DNA of 64,000 bases from Zopfochytrium polystomum (GCA_025765615.1 JAIVFJ010000258.1:23227-87226); one strand, 5' to 3'. Positions 11,110 through 23,711 are shown, numbered from the stretch's first letter. Numbers and translations: made by a program. Notes: a model not told the origin generated them from the sequence alone.

Positions 11110-12255
11110 GGTTGCGGGTTTCAGCAGTGGTGGGGACGAGTGCGAGGAGGGTGCGAGGAGAGTGCGAGGAGAGTGTGCCTGTCGAAGATCGACCGACACG
11201 TGAAGGAAGGTAGGAAGGGCTACGAACGAGGTAAACGAGGAAAGTAGCAAGCAGATATATGGGGGGGAAGCCGAAGACAGCCAGCCAGCCAGCCAGCCAA
11301 CCAGCCACGTTTCCTGCGAGAGGAGAGATCGACCTCGAACTGCAAACCGCCTTCTTCCTTGCAGCGGGCGAAAAAAAACACAAAAAAAAAATTTGGGGAA
11401 TCTGTCTTGTCTGTCTTCCCCGTGGCTGTGCCGTTCGGATGCAAAGCAAGCAAGTCTCTCTCTCTCTCTCCCTCTCTCTCTCTCTCTCCCTTTTGTCTGT
11501 CGGTCACACATTTCTTGTTTTGGGAAGGAGAGACACCGCCGCTGGACCAGGTTTTTCAGCAGACTGAAGAACGACAGGTGCCTTCATCAGGAACTTAACT
11601 GGCTCTGGAAACTCGAATGGTCAGTCGAAGGCTCCAGCAGCCACGACGGCCGAAAGGCCCGCAGCCAGGCAGAGTCTTGGTCTGCACCAGTAATTTTGTG
11701 GCTGATGGTTCCTCATGTCCCACAACGCTCAGCGCACTGCGATGGATGAGCAGCAGGACAGGCTTCAGGGGACAATTTACCGGTGTCTTCGTTTCAGTTC
11801 ATGTGACATGGGGAACCAGTGACCTTGGGGCAGACCTCACTGTGCACTACCAAAGTTGGAGGTGGTTGGTCCACGGTTGGTCACTCCAGCTTTGATGCTG
11901 CACACAACGCCATCAAGGGCTCAGCATCTATTAACTTGTGCAAAGCGACAGGTGTGCAATCTGAGTACTTGGTGCATCTGGATCGGATGCTGCTTAGGTT
12001 GGACTGGGTAGGAGTCACTTGGTGATGGAAGGATGGAGGGTAAATCTGTGGTGGTGCCTCACGGTTCCTGTCAATACATCTAGTCAAATCCAGGTCTCTC
12101 AAGGTGATATGAATGAGTTGGCTGGTCAGGTGCTGTGAGAATGGTCTCTCAGCTATGCCCCCTTCTCTCTGTGTGTTGGCTCCTGTGGCTTCTGGTGGGC
12201 CTGGTCTACACTGAGTTCAGACTATCTTCCTCTCAGATTAATTATGCCGGTGATG
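11110..12255. other. Non-coding upstream region of the GH26-like gene
   Basis: The first 400 bp upstream of the GH26-like start codon hold a CCAGCCAGCCAGCC run (about 11280-11305) and a TCTC microsatellite (about 11455-11490). No open frame here has convincing protein character. The rest up to the solo LTR shows nothing I can assign. Confidence 0.5.
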
Positions 12256-12260
12256 TCATG

Positions 12261-12670
12261 TGTTAGGCGGAACTGACTGGTTAGCAGCAAGAGGCACAAG
12301 ACAGACCCTGAACCTATTGTGACTGTCAGTTATCGTTCTCATGATGCCCATGGGAGAGCCACCGCCAATGCAGACCTGGGCGCTGGCTTGCGCTGATGAC
12401 AAATACTCTGAGTATTAAGTGGAACGGAAACCCAGTGTCAACAGTTTTCCTCCTCCTCTGCTCAATCAGATAATATAGGAGAGGTTTTTACCCTGTGCTG
12501 GTCATGCTTGCCTAGTAACTATCACAGCGTGTATATCATCATCATGTATCAATAATTCATAACAGAGGTTTTTCTCTTTCTCTCCAAGTTTGGGAGAAGG
12601 ACCACCCACAAACACACATCTCCACTTCATTCACTCCTTCCACTCACTCACCCAGAGTAGACTGTTTACA
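12261..12670 (+). mobile_element. Solo LTR of a Ty1/copia-type element, 5-bp target duplication TCATG
   Basis: This 410-bp sequence starts TGTTAGGCGGAACTGACT and ends GACTGTTTACA. It is bounded by a perfect duplication TCATG at 12256-12260 and 12671-12675. The same start follows a copia RNase H tail and polypurine tract at 30344, which identifies it as an LTR. No internal region is present, so it is a solo LTR left by LTR-LTR recombination. Confidence 0.92.
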
Positions 12671-13146
12671 TCATGGTGTCACACTTGTGTGTGGTAGTGG
12701 GTTTTAGCCTTCCTTGCTTCCAAGATAGGGGATTCCTCTGGCCTGGTGAGGCAGATGTCTGTGTCCTAGTAGGATGGAGCAAGAAGAGTTGGAACCTCTT
12801 TTGGGAGTGAGACAAGATGTGTCTGGTTCTGTTAAGTGGAAAACAGTTCTGGTTTGATCCAACAGCCACCTCTGCACACTAACTGTCCCTTGTTTTTTTT
12901 TCCCTTTGTGTCCAACCCCCTCCAACTTAGGGCTTGTCTTTGGCAGGGAGGGAGCTGGTGCTCCAAGGTGGTGGCTCCAACAGGTTGGGACCTCGCCACT
13001 TTCCTCCCCACTTGCCTTCCCCCTTGGCTTCTGCCTTGGGAAGGAGCTGGCACAGATTGGTTGGTGCTGCCTTAGGCACCCCCTTTGTTTCCCTGAGCCT
13101 CATTCCTTACTGAGTGATTCAGTCCCTTTGGCTTTGCCATTGGGGT

Positions 13147-13560
13147 TGTAAACAGTCTACTCTGAGTGAGTGAGTGGAAGGAGTGAATGAAGAAGAGATG
13201 TGTGTTTGTGGGTGGTCCTTCTCCCCAACTTGGAGAGAAAGAGAAAAAACTCTGTTATGAATAATTGATACATGATGATGATATACACACTGTAATAGAT
13301 TGCTAGGCAAGCGTGACCAGCACAGGGTAAAACCCTCTCCTATATTATCTGATTGAGCAGAGGAGGAGGAAAACTGTTGACACCAGGTTTCCGTTCCAAT
13401 TAATACTTGGAGTATTTGTCATCAGCGCAAGCCAGCGCCCAGGTCTGCATTGGCAGTGGCTCGCTCTCCCATGGGCAACGTGAGAACGATAACTGACAGT
13501 CACAATAGGTTCAGGTCCATCTTGTGCCTCTTGCTGCTAACCAGTCAGTTCCGCCTAACA
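13147..13560 (-). mobile_element. Second solo LTR of the same family, inverted, target duplication GGGGT
   Basis: The reverse complement of the 12261-12670 LTR, about 414 bp, runs from TGTAAACAGTC to CCGCCTAACA. It is flanked by GGGGT at 13142-13146 and 13561-13565. The separate target duplications show two independent insertions. The pair forms a ~410-bp inverted repeat separated by 476 bp. Confidence 0.92.
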
Positions 13561-14712
13561 GGGGTTTCTCTGTGTCTTGAACCAGAGGCATTTTGCACTT
13601 TCTTTTGTGATTGTGCCACCCTTGTCACACTTTCTTATGTTTCCCTTTTAAATGAGTGATGGCTGCTGTTTTTGTGTTTAAAGAGTTTCTTTTGTGTTTG
13701 ATGATGGCTTTAGTAAGACTCCAAATACATTTTCCTGTCTGGGACCCCTAGACTATTTGAGGCCATTGCTCCATTTCCACCTCCAGCCCAGGGTGAGGAG
13801 ATTTGAGAGCACAGTCTCACAGTGAGTGAGATTTGATAGGTTCCCAATTGCCATCAGCCCTTGGCAGATACCATGGATTCATTGTGAAGTACTGCCTCCA
13901 CCCCTGATTTGACGCGTCCTTGTTGTTATCTCAGAAGGAAAATTTGGCACTTTTGATCACTAACTCTATAGATGCATGGAACACAGACTGCTTTGCAAGA
14001 CTCAGGCTCAGGATCTCGTCATAACAGTGCAAGACCATGTTCAATTTAGAAGACAAGTCAGCCCTTGACAGCCTCACTGCAAGCTATGACCCTCAGACAT
14101 GCGAAAAAACTCACCCTGGAGCAGTCTAGGTGCAAGCACAGCATCAATGCTGGCACACCCTTTCCACTGGCAGAATTGCTCCACAATTCTTTGTGAAGAT
14201 GGTTTGGACTGAACGGCCAAGGCTCATCGAGAGGATATGTGTGAATAAGCTGTGCTATATTATTCCTGCGTTCGCACTTTTTGAAGAATCTTTCATCTTT
14301 CAAACTTCAGGATTGTGACTGAGCCAGGGAATTATAGCCTCTGCAAGGCAAATGAAACGTCCTAGTCGAACCATTTTTCCTTCCAGATCAGCTGGCTGAA
14401 AGCAGTGATGCCTTGTGAGCTGATGGATTTGAGAGGAAGGTGAAGAATGGCTCTCGATCCGGGGTGGCTGGAGTGGGCAATTCTGTGATGGCTGCCATGT
14501 CTCCAGGGCGCAGGGCATGCTTGGCGGCTTGTTCTTTTGCAAGCATGATATTGAGCGTCGCAGCAGCGCCCGTAACCTGGTCTTGACCCTGGTTTGCAGT
14601 ATGTATTTCAGGTTGAGTCTAGGTTTGTTCTGAAATCGCAGAATGGTTGAAGAAATTTTTGGGCCCCTCAAACTTTCTTGCTCTCACAGACACACACACA
14701 CACACACACACA

Positions 14713-14757
<45 letters not shown>

Positions 14758-15765
14758 TCTCACTCTGACAGCACTGGAACACCTTCAAAAAAAAGCGGCT
14801 TTCAGGGTCCTAATCAGTTTCTGATATATAGTGAAGTCAGACAAATAGTCTGGCAATTCGACAGGTTTCCATATTCTCAGAGTTGGGAAAATGCGTATGC
14901 CTGATTGCCTCAAATTCTTATTTACGATTGGAGACTTTGATGTGAAGCTTCTGTGGCCTGTTGGCTAAGATTAGGGGCTCTATCTACATGGTAGGTCTGA
15001 TCTGCATCGGATCATCAAAAGTCATCAGCCACTATGAACACCAAAGTGGGCTGACAGATCCCACTTTTTTGCTGATTGTTTTCGGTGGGGATTGGAGGAA
15101 GCAGTCCTTTGAGGTTCGGCGTCGACCCCCACACGCAGCACACGCGCACACACACGCGAGCTGCTTACGTGAGCGAGCGCACGATCGTTGGTTTGGTTTC
15201 CGAGCCAGATCCCCTGGCCCAGATCCATCGCCTCCCCCCGGCCTCACGTTTCTAATTGCAATTTCATTGACGGAGGGGGGGGGGGGGGGCACCTTAACGC
15301 ACCGCCACCACACAAACTAACCATGCAACATAGCAACCACCCCCTTGCCTTTTGACGCTTGGCCTGGCTGCTGACACACGCACGCACTGCTTGTTCTGAT
15401 TACATCGTGTTCGACACCTTTTTTTTTGATTTTTAATTTTTATTTTTTTTTTCAAACCCGACGGCCTCGCATCTGTCTGTCTGTCCGCCTGCCTGTCTCA
15501 GACACAAGCCCGATCCAAACCCAGCCAAACGGACAAACTCAAACTCAGGTCGCCACGCAGCAGCGGCCGCACACCTTCCCCCCCCCGATTAGCACACTCA
15601 AGCAGGCCTCAACAACTCGCCACCTAATAAAACGAACGATTCCAGCGTCGTTCGCCCCGCTTCTACTCCTGACCAGTCAGTGACCATCGAGCGATCCCTC
15701 CCCCACACTGGACAACCTCAGCAACACAACCGACCAAGCACACCACCCCCCAAAAGGAAAACAAA
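13561..15765. other. Intergenic region without a supported gene
   Basis: I see no convincing coding sequence. A compound CA/CT microsatellite lies at about 14689-14766, and a G15 tract near 15274. The last 340 bp, a C-rich leader with CTGTCTGTCTGT, are the likely promoter and 5' leader of the gene that starts at 15766. Confidence 0.5.
14689..14766. repeat. Compound (CA)n(CT)n microsatellite
   Basis: A pure CA array passes directly into a CT array with minor interruptions. Confidence 0.9.
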
Positions 15766-16408
15766 ATGCCGCTCACCTCCCTCGCCTACCACACCGGCTC
15801 CGGCTGCCAGCCCTCTACCGCCATCGTCCTCACCTCGCTCGAGTCCTCCTGCCCCACAAACCCGACCTGCACGGCCCCCTCCACCTCCAACGTCTCCGTC
15901 TCCCCCTCCTGCCCAACATCCGACACCCGCGCCGCTCGCCGCCCAGATCTTCCCCGCCGCAGCCCCGCTCATCGGTCAGATCGACTACGCCGACCAGGAC
16001 TGCTCCACCGAGGCCGCGGCACTGTTCCTCAGAGCAGACGGCGGTTGCTACGCATTCACCGTCGCCGGGAGCTTCAGAGCCAGCGTGACGGCGGGCGTCG
16101 GCGTCGTCGAGAAGTTTAGGGGCGCCGCGTGCGACGGGGACGTCGTGTCGAGGGACTCGGGGATCGTGGGCGCAGGGTGCGTCGGTTCGTCGAGGCGCGT
16201 TGTTGTGGTGGGTGATGGCTCGGCGACCGGTGGTGGGGCGCTGAGCAAAGGCGCGGGGGCGGCGTCGTCGTCGTTGTCGCCGTCGTCGCCGGCAGCGACG
16301 GGGCCCAGCACCAAGGCGAGCGCGGCCGACGCTGAGGCTGCGCGGCGCGTTGTCGGTTCGGTCGTAGTCGGCGTGGTTGCAGCCTTGCTGGTGGTGTTGA
16401 TGATGTAA
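15766..16408 (+). CDS. Probable secreted, GPI-type surface protein (unknown family)
   Basis: The start in AAAATGCCG gives MPLTSLAYHTGSGC and a Cys-spaced segment with SSCPTNPTC. The downstream frame has IGQIDYADQDCSTEAAALF, DGGCYAFTVAGSF and GAACDG, then a Ser/Ala/Gly-rich linker and a hydrophobic C-terminus VVGSVVVGVVAALLVVLMM followed by the stop at 16408. The tail and Ser-rich stem suggest a GPI-anchored or tail-anchored surface protein (inference). The two halves are in different frames, with a one-base discontinuity between about 15905 and 15960 in C-rich sequence; no good intron explains it. I do not recognise the family, and no classical signal peptide is visible at this start, so the true N-terminus may differ. 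Confidence 0.55.
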
Positions 16409-17333
16409 GGAAGGAGTGGTGGTACCCTAATTCTTGTTTCTCCAGGACCCTCTCTTCTACTTGACCGTTCTCTTCCTGATCAATTCTTTGCTGGCCCGTT
16501 CAGTGTGTAAACGAATATACAGAAGCGCATTGCAGTTCAGTCTTCGAAATGACCGTGTATTGCTTCAGTATAGAGCTCTCACCGGCTTGGGCCGGTGCGA
16601 ACGCCTCCAAGCCCCTTCCGCCGTCGCCGCACCAGCTCCGGCTCCGAGTCGGACTGAAACTCGCCAAACGCGTCCCGGCTCCCTGGCCCGTCTCCGTATT
16701 CCCCGCCCCTGGGTCCAGACCCAGCCTCCCCAATACCGTCGGCAGCCCGCACCCGCCCTCGTCCCGCCGCCACCGCTCCTACTCGCGACCACCGCACACG
16801 CCGCGAGTGCACCTGCCCCACCGCCTCCGCCGCGACTCGCACCGCCCGCGGCAAGCGCCGCCCCAGCCCGCCGCAGCAGCGCCTGCTGCTGCTGCTGCTG
16901 CTGTTGCCGCTGCTGCTGCCGCGCCGCCCCGTCCGCCTCCTCCCTGCCCCCACCGCAACTCCGCTGCCGCGTTACCCGCCACTTCGTCGCCCTCCGCGTC
17001 GCCACCCGACCACCCTGCCCCGCCACCTCCTCCTCCTCCGCCGCCGCCGCCGCCATCACCTACACGCGTCCGACCAGCGCCGCCGCCACCCCCCGCGAGC
17101 TGCATCAGCTCCCGCATCGACACCGCCTGCTGCCGCTGCAACAGCATCACCGTCATCCGCCGCTCCGGGATGCGCGCGGGGACGTGGACGTAGGTCGCGG
17201 GCGGGCCCGAGGCGGGGGGGAGAGGCTACGTTTTTGAGCGCATGTGTGTGTGATTTGGGACGAAAACGGACGGGGAGATTAGCGCAAAAGTAAAAAAAAA
17301 AAGAAGAAGAAGAAGAAGAAAGGGTGGGACTAC
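16409..17333. other. Extreme GC-rich low-complexity stretch
   Basis: Open frames on both strands here are Pro/Arg-, Ala- or Gly-rich shadows of GCC/GGC repeats, including (CTG)n near 16885. One minus-strand segment at about 17100-17190 reads TYVHVPARIPERRMTVML and looks protein-like. It may be a further 3' exon of the carboxypeptidase gene, but I found no matching acceptor in phase. Confidence 0.4.
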
Positions 17334-20300
17334 CGACGACCACTCGAGGAGGACTTTGTTGAGGTTGCTGCTGTTGTTGCCGGTCAGCGTCATGGCGTCG
17401 ACCATGCTTGCGCTGACGTGGGCGTCCGATATCTGCGTGGCGGGGAGTAGGAGTGCGAGGGAGGAATCAGCGCACGGAGAGGAGTTTCCCCCACGTACGT
17501 ACATTGACGACTTTGGGCTTGCTGTCGACGCGCGCTTTGTCGGTACGCGTTGCGGCGGCGGCGGGACGGGGTCCCTGCGGTGGCGGCTGCTTTTTCGGCT
17601 TGTTCTGTCAGGGTTGGGCAAGGAAACCACGTATCAGACCGAGAGGGGACGGAAAGAAAATACGTCTTAAACCCCCCGTCACACCTGGCCCTGCTGACCC
17701 CTCCCGCGCGCTGACGCAAGGGACAAGTTCGAGCTGGTGGCGCTGCCGTTGATGCTCCTTTTGGCCTCGCTGTTGCCGGAGCTCTTTGCGCTCGCTTGCA
17801 GCTGCTTGCCGCCCGTGCTGCGCGACGCCCGGATCTTCTTTGTCAGCGACAGCTGCTGCTTCGGTCGCAGCCGGAGCTTGTCGTCATCGGACGTTGTCTC
17901 GGACGAGCAGCTACAAAATCCGACTGATGATGAGCAAAACGCCAAGAAAACGGTCGACTACTACCCTCACCTCTCCTCCGGATCCAACGTCGCGTCCCCG
18001 TTCTCCACGCCCGTCACAATCTCCTGCAGCACGCTCCGCGCCGCCTCGCCCCCGCCGCAAAAGTACCCGTACAGCGCCTCCCCAAACGCCTCTCCCAGCC
18101 GCTCCAGGTCCCGCGTCGTGTAGTGGAACCCGCCCTCCCCGGCCTCCTCGTCCGCCCCGCAAAAGCTCGCCTCCATCGTAAAACTGTTGAGCACACCGAA
18201 CCCGCGCCGCACCGCGATCCGCCCCGTCCCGGCTTTCGACCGCTGCATCCGGAACTGGCACCGCCGAAAGTGGAAGAGCGGCCCGGCGATGCGGCCGAGC
18301 ATGAGCGGGAAGACTCGCTCCGCTTGGCTGGAGGGCGGGGGCGGTTTTCCTGAGGATGCGGGAGGAGGGGGTGGTAGTGGTACTGCGGAGATGAGGGCGG
18401 CCAGAGCTGCCGAGGATCCTGCTGCTGCGGCGGCGGCCTTTCGGGACTTGCCTGAGTCGCCGCCGCCGCCGTTTCCCCGCCGACCCGGAACCGCGCCGCT
18501 TCCCGCTGCCGCCTCCGCCTGGATCCCTTCCCCGCCGCCGCCGCAGCACCTCTCCTCCCCGCGCTTCTCTGCCGCCTGCCCCCGACGCCGCCACCACCAC
18601 CTCCTCCACCACCCACGCCGCCACCGCCGCCGCCGCCGTCCGCCTCGCCCCGCAGACTCTCCCCAGAATGGCAGCCGTACAGAAACGTTCCGTGCTTCCG
18701 GTTGTGCCCGTGCAGGTCCCCAAAGAACGCGAGTTCCCGAGCTTCCGCGGTTCGCCGCACCATGTCGCGCACCGCGCTGATCTCGGGCACGAGGAACCGC
18801 GATGACGGGTCCGCTGCGCGCAGCCACTGACGATTGAGGTCGTAGCCGCGGAGGTTGCATCGGTACTTGATGAGGTGGAGAGGCGGGAAGGGGCGGTGGA
18901 GGGAACGAACGGAGGTTTAGCGCGAGAGCTACAACCAAACAAGGAGCGCGCATTACATTCCCGACAATCACTCCATCCGGATTCAGCATGGGCACGACCT
19001 TGACGACAAAGTGATCCCTCAAAAACCTCGCTTCCCTTCTCTCCGACGTCAAAAACTCCAACAACCCCCTCATCATCCACGACGCGTTCGTCTCCCCCGG
19101 ATGCACCCGCGCCGACACCACGATCCCGCGCCGCCCGCGTAGCTCCTCCGGCGCAGACACCGCCGTCGTGATCGTCACCAGGTCCACCGCGTTGCCGCAC
19201 AGCGTCCGCCCCACCACCGTGTGCCGGAGGCTCGACGACCGCGCCGGGTCGGATTTCAGGCGGGTGAGGTCGCATTGGAGGTCGCTGTAGGAGTATGGGT
19301 AGCAGTGCGCGAGATACGCCGTGTCACCTGTGAAGGGGAAGCGGAGGGTGAAGGTAAGGGTAAAGTGCCGCGCTGTGCTGGGGGATGGTTTCGCGCTGCC
19401 GCCCATCGAGGCGCTGGTGTCGCCTGACGGTCCTGACAGCGGCGACGATCCGGCCGGCTGTGCGCTCGTGCCGTCGCCGCTCGCTTCCGGCGGGTTCTCG
19501 CGGTAACTGATGCCGTAGCCCGTCCGATGCCATCCGATTCCTAAGTGTGTGTGAGTGTGTTTCTGTCGCGCCCTCTGCACCACCTCATTCCACAACACCG
19601 ACGACCCCCTCACCTTTCCTCTCCGCCATCATCTCAGAATACATCAACGGCCTCAACCCGCGATTATACAAGCTATCCTTCTTCATCAAATTCGTCACGT
19701 CGAACCGGTACTCCACCCCTTCTTCCATCCCCTTCACCCGGAAATAGTACCACTGCGTGTGCCCCTTGGTGTTCAGGTCCGCCCGCAGCTGTAGCTGGTA
19801 GTGAAACCGCCCGACCCGCGTCGCTCGGAGGAGGTTGCCGCTTTCGAATCGTGACTCGAATTCTAGCGGCGGCGGTTGCGCGCCGGCGGGGGCGGGGACC
19901 GGCGCCGGCGCCGGTGATGTGTAGTCGCCGTCGAAGACTACCGTAGCGGGGTATGTGTCGGACGGTGGCGGCGGCGCGGGGAGGCCTGGGCAGGGAGGGT
20001 CGGTAGGGGTTGTTTCATCAGGAGCAGGCTTGGATCTCCGTTTTTTCGAATTGTGCACACTCACCTGGCGCGCGCAAGCTGAAACGCTCGCGGGGCTCCT
20101 GCAGCGACTTTGAAAAAACCGGCGCGTCGGTGATGTAATTTACAAATGCCGGCCTTGCCGGATGCGATATGAGTTGAGGTTCCGGCCCAGGCAGGGAACG
20201 CGCAAGCAGCAGTGTTAGAAGCGCAAAGTCCGGACTTCAAATCTCGCCGGACCGCAAAGTGGATTCAAAAAGAGGGGCGGGGGAATGGGTCCTCACCACC

Positions 20301-20785
20301 GAGGCACCGGCGCTTCCTCTGGCAGCGCAAGCAGCGGCCGCGGCTCGGTCGAAAAGTTGTGCTTCACGTTCTTTGGCAGACGCCTCCGAATCGGCCGGTA
20401 GTATTCCTCTGCCGCGTCAGCGGTACAAGCAGGTTAGAAAACGAACCAGGCGAGTGAGGACAAATAAGGGTGCGGGACGCGCACAACAAGCCCTTTGGTG
20501 ACCCACCATCCTCATCCGACGCATCATACGTCTCCTCCCCGCTACTCGCATCCTCCCCTTCACCGACGCCCGCCTCCTGCTTCAACAACGACTCGTAAAA
20601 GCTCATGCGCATCGCCTGCACGTGCAGCGGAACGTCGATCCGCCCGTACCGCTGCTCCCCGGACCCGGACCCGGCGTTTTCCGACGGCGGCGGCGGCGGC
20701 AAGTACTTTTCGGCTATCGCGCTGCGCGCGGCGATGACCTGCGCGCGGAACTCTTGGAAGGAGATCGTCTCTTGCTGGTCGAGGT

Positions 20786-20824
<39 letters not shown>

Positions 20825-21285
20825 TGGTTTGAGAGAGGGTGAGGGGTCAACGCGAAGACGCTTCCACCGAGGGGGTGAGCTGCCTGCAACCTTACCTCGA
20901 GCCTATCAGAGGCCGCGTCGTCCCATCCGTCCTGAAGCGTCCCGAGCGATCCGCTACCTGCTACCCACCCCGCTCCCGCCGTTCCTCCAGCCTCGCGCCG
21001 CGCGTCGCCGTCGCCGTCGTCGTCGTTCCCTTCCTCCTCCTCCGCCGACGCCACACCCCGATCTCCCCGACGCCGCGACGCCCCCGTCCCCTCGTCCGAG
21101 CCTCCCGCCGCAGCGGGCGACGCCGCGGACGGCAACGGTGGCGGCGGCGGGGCGGCCGCCGGCCCGACCCGTACGAGCGACGACGGGCTGATTTTGATGG
21201 GTGCGTGGCGGAGCGGCGAGACGGTGGTGACCGATGCATCGGGTGGCCGCGCGACGAGGCGGCCGTACTTGCGTTTGAGATCCAT
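17334..21285 (-). CDS. Cytosolic carboxypeptidase (CCP/AGBL, M14 family; tubulin deglutamylase type)
   Basis: Model exons: 21285-20896, 20774-20517, 20408-20297, 20234-20065, 19985-19614, 19540-18957, 18865 to about 17970, and 3' exons down to 17334. The N-terminal CCP domain contains FESRFESGNLLRA, HTQWYYFRVKGM and NRGLRPLMYSE. The M14 domain has GYGISYREN, HCYPYSYSDLQ, the zinc motif VHPGETNASW, NPDGVIVGN joined to YRCNLRGYDLNRQW, and GDLHGHNRKHGTFLYGC. FRMQRSKAGTGRIAVRR and SFTMEASFCG follow. CCPs trim glutamate from tubulin tails in the cytosol and axoneme. A long Gly/Ala-rich insertion between HSGES and ERVFPLML changes frame, by an unseen intron or an indel. The C-terminal tail is Lys/Ser-rich and its end is uncertain. 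The first intron carries a 37-nt poly(A) run 12 nt before its acceptor. Confidence 0.88.
20787..20823. repeat. 37-nt poly(T) run (poly(A) in the sense of the carboxypeptidase gene)
   Basis: It lies inside intron 20775-20895, ending 12 nt before the AG acceptor in the sense strand. Confidence 0.95.
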
Positions 21286-21536
21286 GCCGGCGCGGGGGTG
21301 TTTTGGGGCGATCAAGGGTTCGGTGGGGTGCCCGAGTGGTTGGGGTTGACAACTTTTTTTTTCTTCTTGGATCGGGCTTCCCTTTCCCTCCGAAGGACAC
21401 AACGGTGGTTGACCAGCCAGGCTTTAGATCCGCTCAAACAGGAAAGAAAGGAGATGAGACTCAACGCAACAAAGATCAACAAAAGGGGCATCCACACGCA
21501 CGCGCGAGACTATTTGCAAGCAAGCAAAAACCGCGC

Positions 21537-23711
21537 TCAAAGATCCCTCTCCTGGGCGACCGAGAACGTGACGCCCTCCCGATTCAGCACCTCGACCAGA
21601 TCGGTAGACGCGAACGCGACCGCCGGCGTCACCACGCCCGACGGAACGTCCCTGTCCTTCCTCCGCTGATCTTGCAGCAGCTTCCTGGCGCCCGCCACGA
21701 CGCAGATCGGCGTCGTCACGTAGCCGATCTCGGGCCCTTGCACCTTGGCCACGATCTGGTACTCTGGATCAACTATGGCGAGCGAGTCAGTCGTCGCCGC
21801 GGCTGGGAGGAGCATCTTGTAGCCGCGCCCGATGAAGGTCGAGACGAAGCTGGCTTGCTCGATTTGGATCGAGGAGGGGCTCTGCTTGCTAAAGACGCCT
21901 GCAAAAATAAAATTAAGGGGCGGAGAGGAGCCGCAGAAAGGTGAGTAGTTGAAATTCTGAGGGGGTTTTTACTGAAATTCGCCGCACCAAAGCTGAAGAA
22001 TGCGGGGGTACCGCAGCAGCAGCGCCTTGCCCCATCGGTACTTTGTCAAAAACGTGAGGGCCGTCCCGAAAATGGCCAGGCCGACGACGGACATCAGGCC
22101 CGAGACGCCAAGGTAGGCGGCAAACTGGACGGGAAACAGAGAGTGGACCGGCTTTGCCGTGGCCCGCTGCCGAAGGACTTCGGTAATCTGCTGTCCCATG
22201 CGGACCTGGCGGCACGGTGTTGCCATCAGCACCAGAGCATCACAGAAAGGCGGATGAAAACCAGCGCTGTTGGGAAGGGGCCCGACTCACCACCGAAGCG
22301 TCGGCACCAATGAAAGGAACAATCCACGACGCGAACGCGCGGCTAAACTGGGCGCCGCCGAGCAGTTTCAGCTTTGGCCCCAGAATCGGAAGCGCTGGTC
22401 GCTTGACCTGCTTTCGAATGTTTCGGAGCATCGCGGCGTTTGCCACACCGTGCACCGCGCTCTCGTAGGTGGTAAAGTTTCCACGGAAACCCGCCGGGCC
22501 GGTTTTGATTTTGATCATCATTTCGACAGACTAGGCGGCGGAGGAATGGTGCGGAAGGTCAGGTCACTTGCGGGACAATCGTTGGCAGAGTACTTACCGA
22601 GGCGGTAAAGCCGCGCTTGAAAAACTCTTGCTTGACAAACAAGGTGCCCATGTCCCCTAGCGTCGGCGCCGGAAGACCGCTTTCGTTAGAAGGTAAGGCC
22701 CGAAAAATGCGAGCAAAGTGGGGTGAGGCACACACCTGGAATGGAATCAAAACCGCAAAACGGGACAACCGCAACGCCTCTTTCCTCCGCCGATGTGTGG
22801 TACGAGAGGTACATCTTCTCCGCAAACTGCCGGGCGTAGGAAGAGGTCAGGATCATGAGATTCTCATTCAGCAGCGGGGGCGCTTCTTGCGCAAATAGGT
22901 CATTGCAGCACCTCTGGTTCTCCGGTGATGTCGACATAGTCAGCTTTGAATTCGACGCAGGCCTTGACGACTGGTTCCCCAAAGAACCTGAAGGGCCCAA
23001 CGCAGCTGATGACTACCCGTGCAGGCGCGATCGCTGCCGATACGGCGGCGTAATCGGAGACGTCCGCTACGAAAACGGACGGCGCCGGAACGGACGCGGG
23101 AAGGTCCAGAGACTTGATGAGGTCTGGTGTTTAGGAATTAGCACAAACAAGGTCAGCGATCGATAAGGCCAGCTGGATGAATGGCGTTTTTTTGAAAGCG
23201 GGCAAGGAGAAGGGTGGATAGCGGATGCACAGTGTGTGTGGGAGTGGAGCCCGATCGCATCGCGATGGTCAGGCGCGGGCCTCGTACCGTTCAGCCTTTT
23301 CGCATCGCGGCCGGCGATCGCCCACGTTACTATGCGATCGGGGCCAGACGTGGCCAGTCCGTTGGCGAGGACGTCGCGGATTCGCCGCGCGACGCGCTGG
23401 CCGGTAAATCCGGTTGCGCCGAAGCTGCGTCATGAGGAAGAAGCGGGTATGTGCGTGTGAATGTGTGAATGATGATTGTGGGGGTGAGTGGGGGGGAGAG
23501 GATCTGGACGGCGCAGCACTTCAACCCGCAGTAACAGACCCGGGAGTTGTAGTGGTGGGGCTCGTTTGCAGCGTCGTCTGCCTGTGCATCGCTCGCACCG
23601 TGCATCGTGTGTCGTATTGCACTCACTCACTCACTCACTCACTGCACTCACTTACACGAGAACGTCTACGCGCTTCTCTGACGACGACGACGACGACGAT
23701 GACGCAGCCAT
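21537..23711 (-). CDS. Saccharopine dehydrogenase-like oxidoreductase (SCCPDH type)
   Basis: Eight model exons: 23711-23656, 23424-23288, 23123-22912, 22826-22736, 22655-22598, 22530-22291, 22205-21973 and 21898-21537. The first join gives VDVLVFGATGFTGQRVARRI, a Rossmann dinucleotide-binding motif. VVISCVGPFRFFGEPVV, YVDITGEPE, VPFCGFDSIPGDMG and GPAGFRGNFTTYES follow, all SCCPDH hallmarks. A hydrophobic segment (YLGVSGLMSVVGLAIFGTA) and the C-terminal GVVTPAVAF fit the family's ~420-residue length. The reaction is unproven; relatives are membrane or lipid-droplet associated. In exon 7 the expected frame (AFFSFGAANFS) is reached only with a one-base correction at the G5 run 22004-22008. The N-terminus is a Ser repeat from a CGT/CGA microsatellite. 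Confidence 0.87.

Noticed and set aside
12261..13560. Possible DNA transposon with 410-bp terminal inverted repeats
   Set aside because: The two arms have different 5-bp target duplications on their own flanks and match the copia LTR at 30344, so they are two solo LTRs.
16549..17237. Long Pro/Ala/Arg-rich open frames on both strands
   Set aside because: They are low-complexity shadows of GCC/GGC and CTG repeats with no protein-like hydrophobic pattern or start context.
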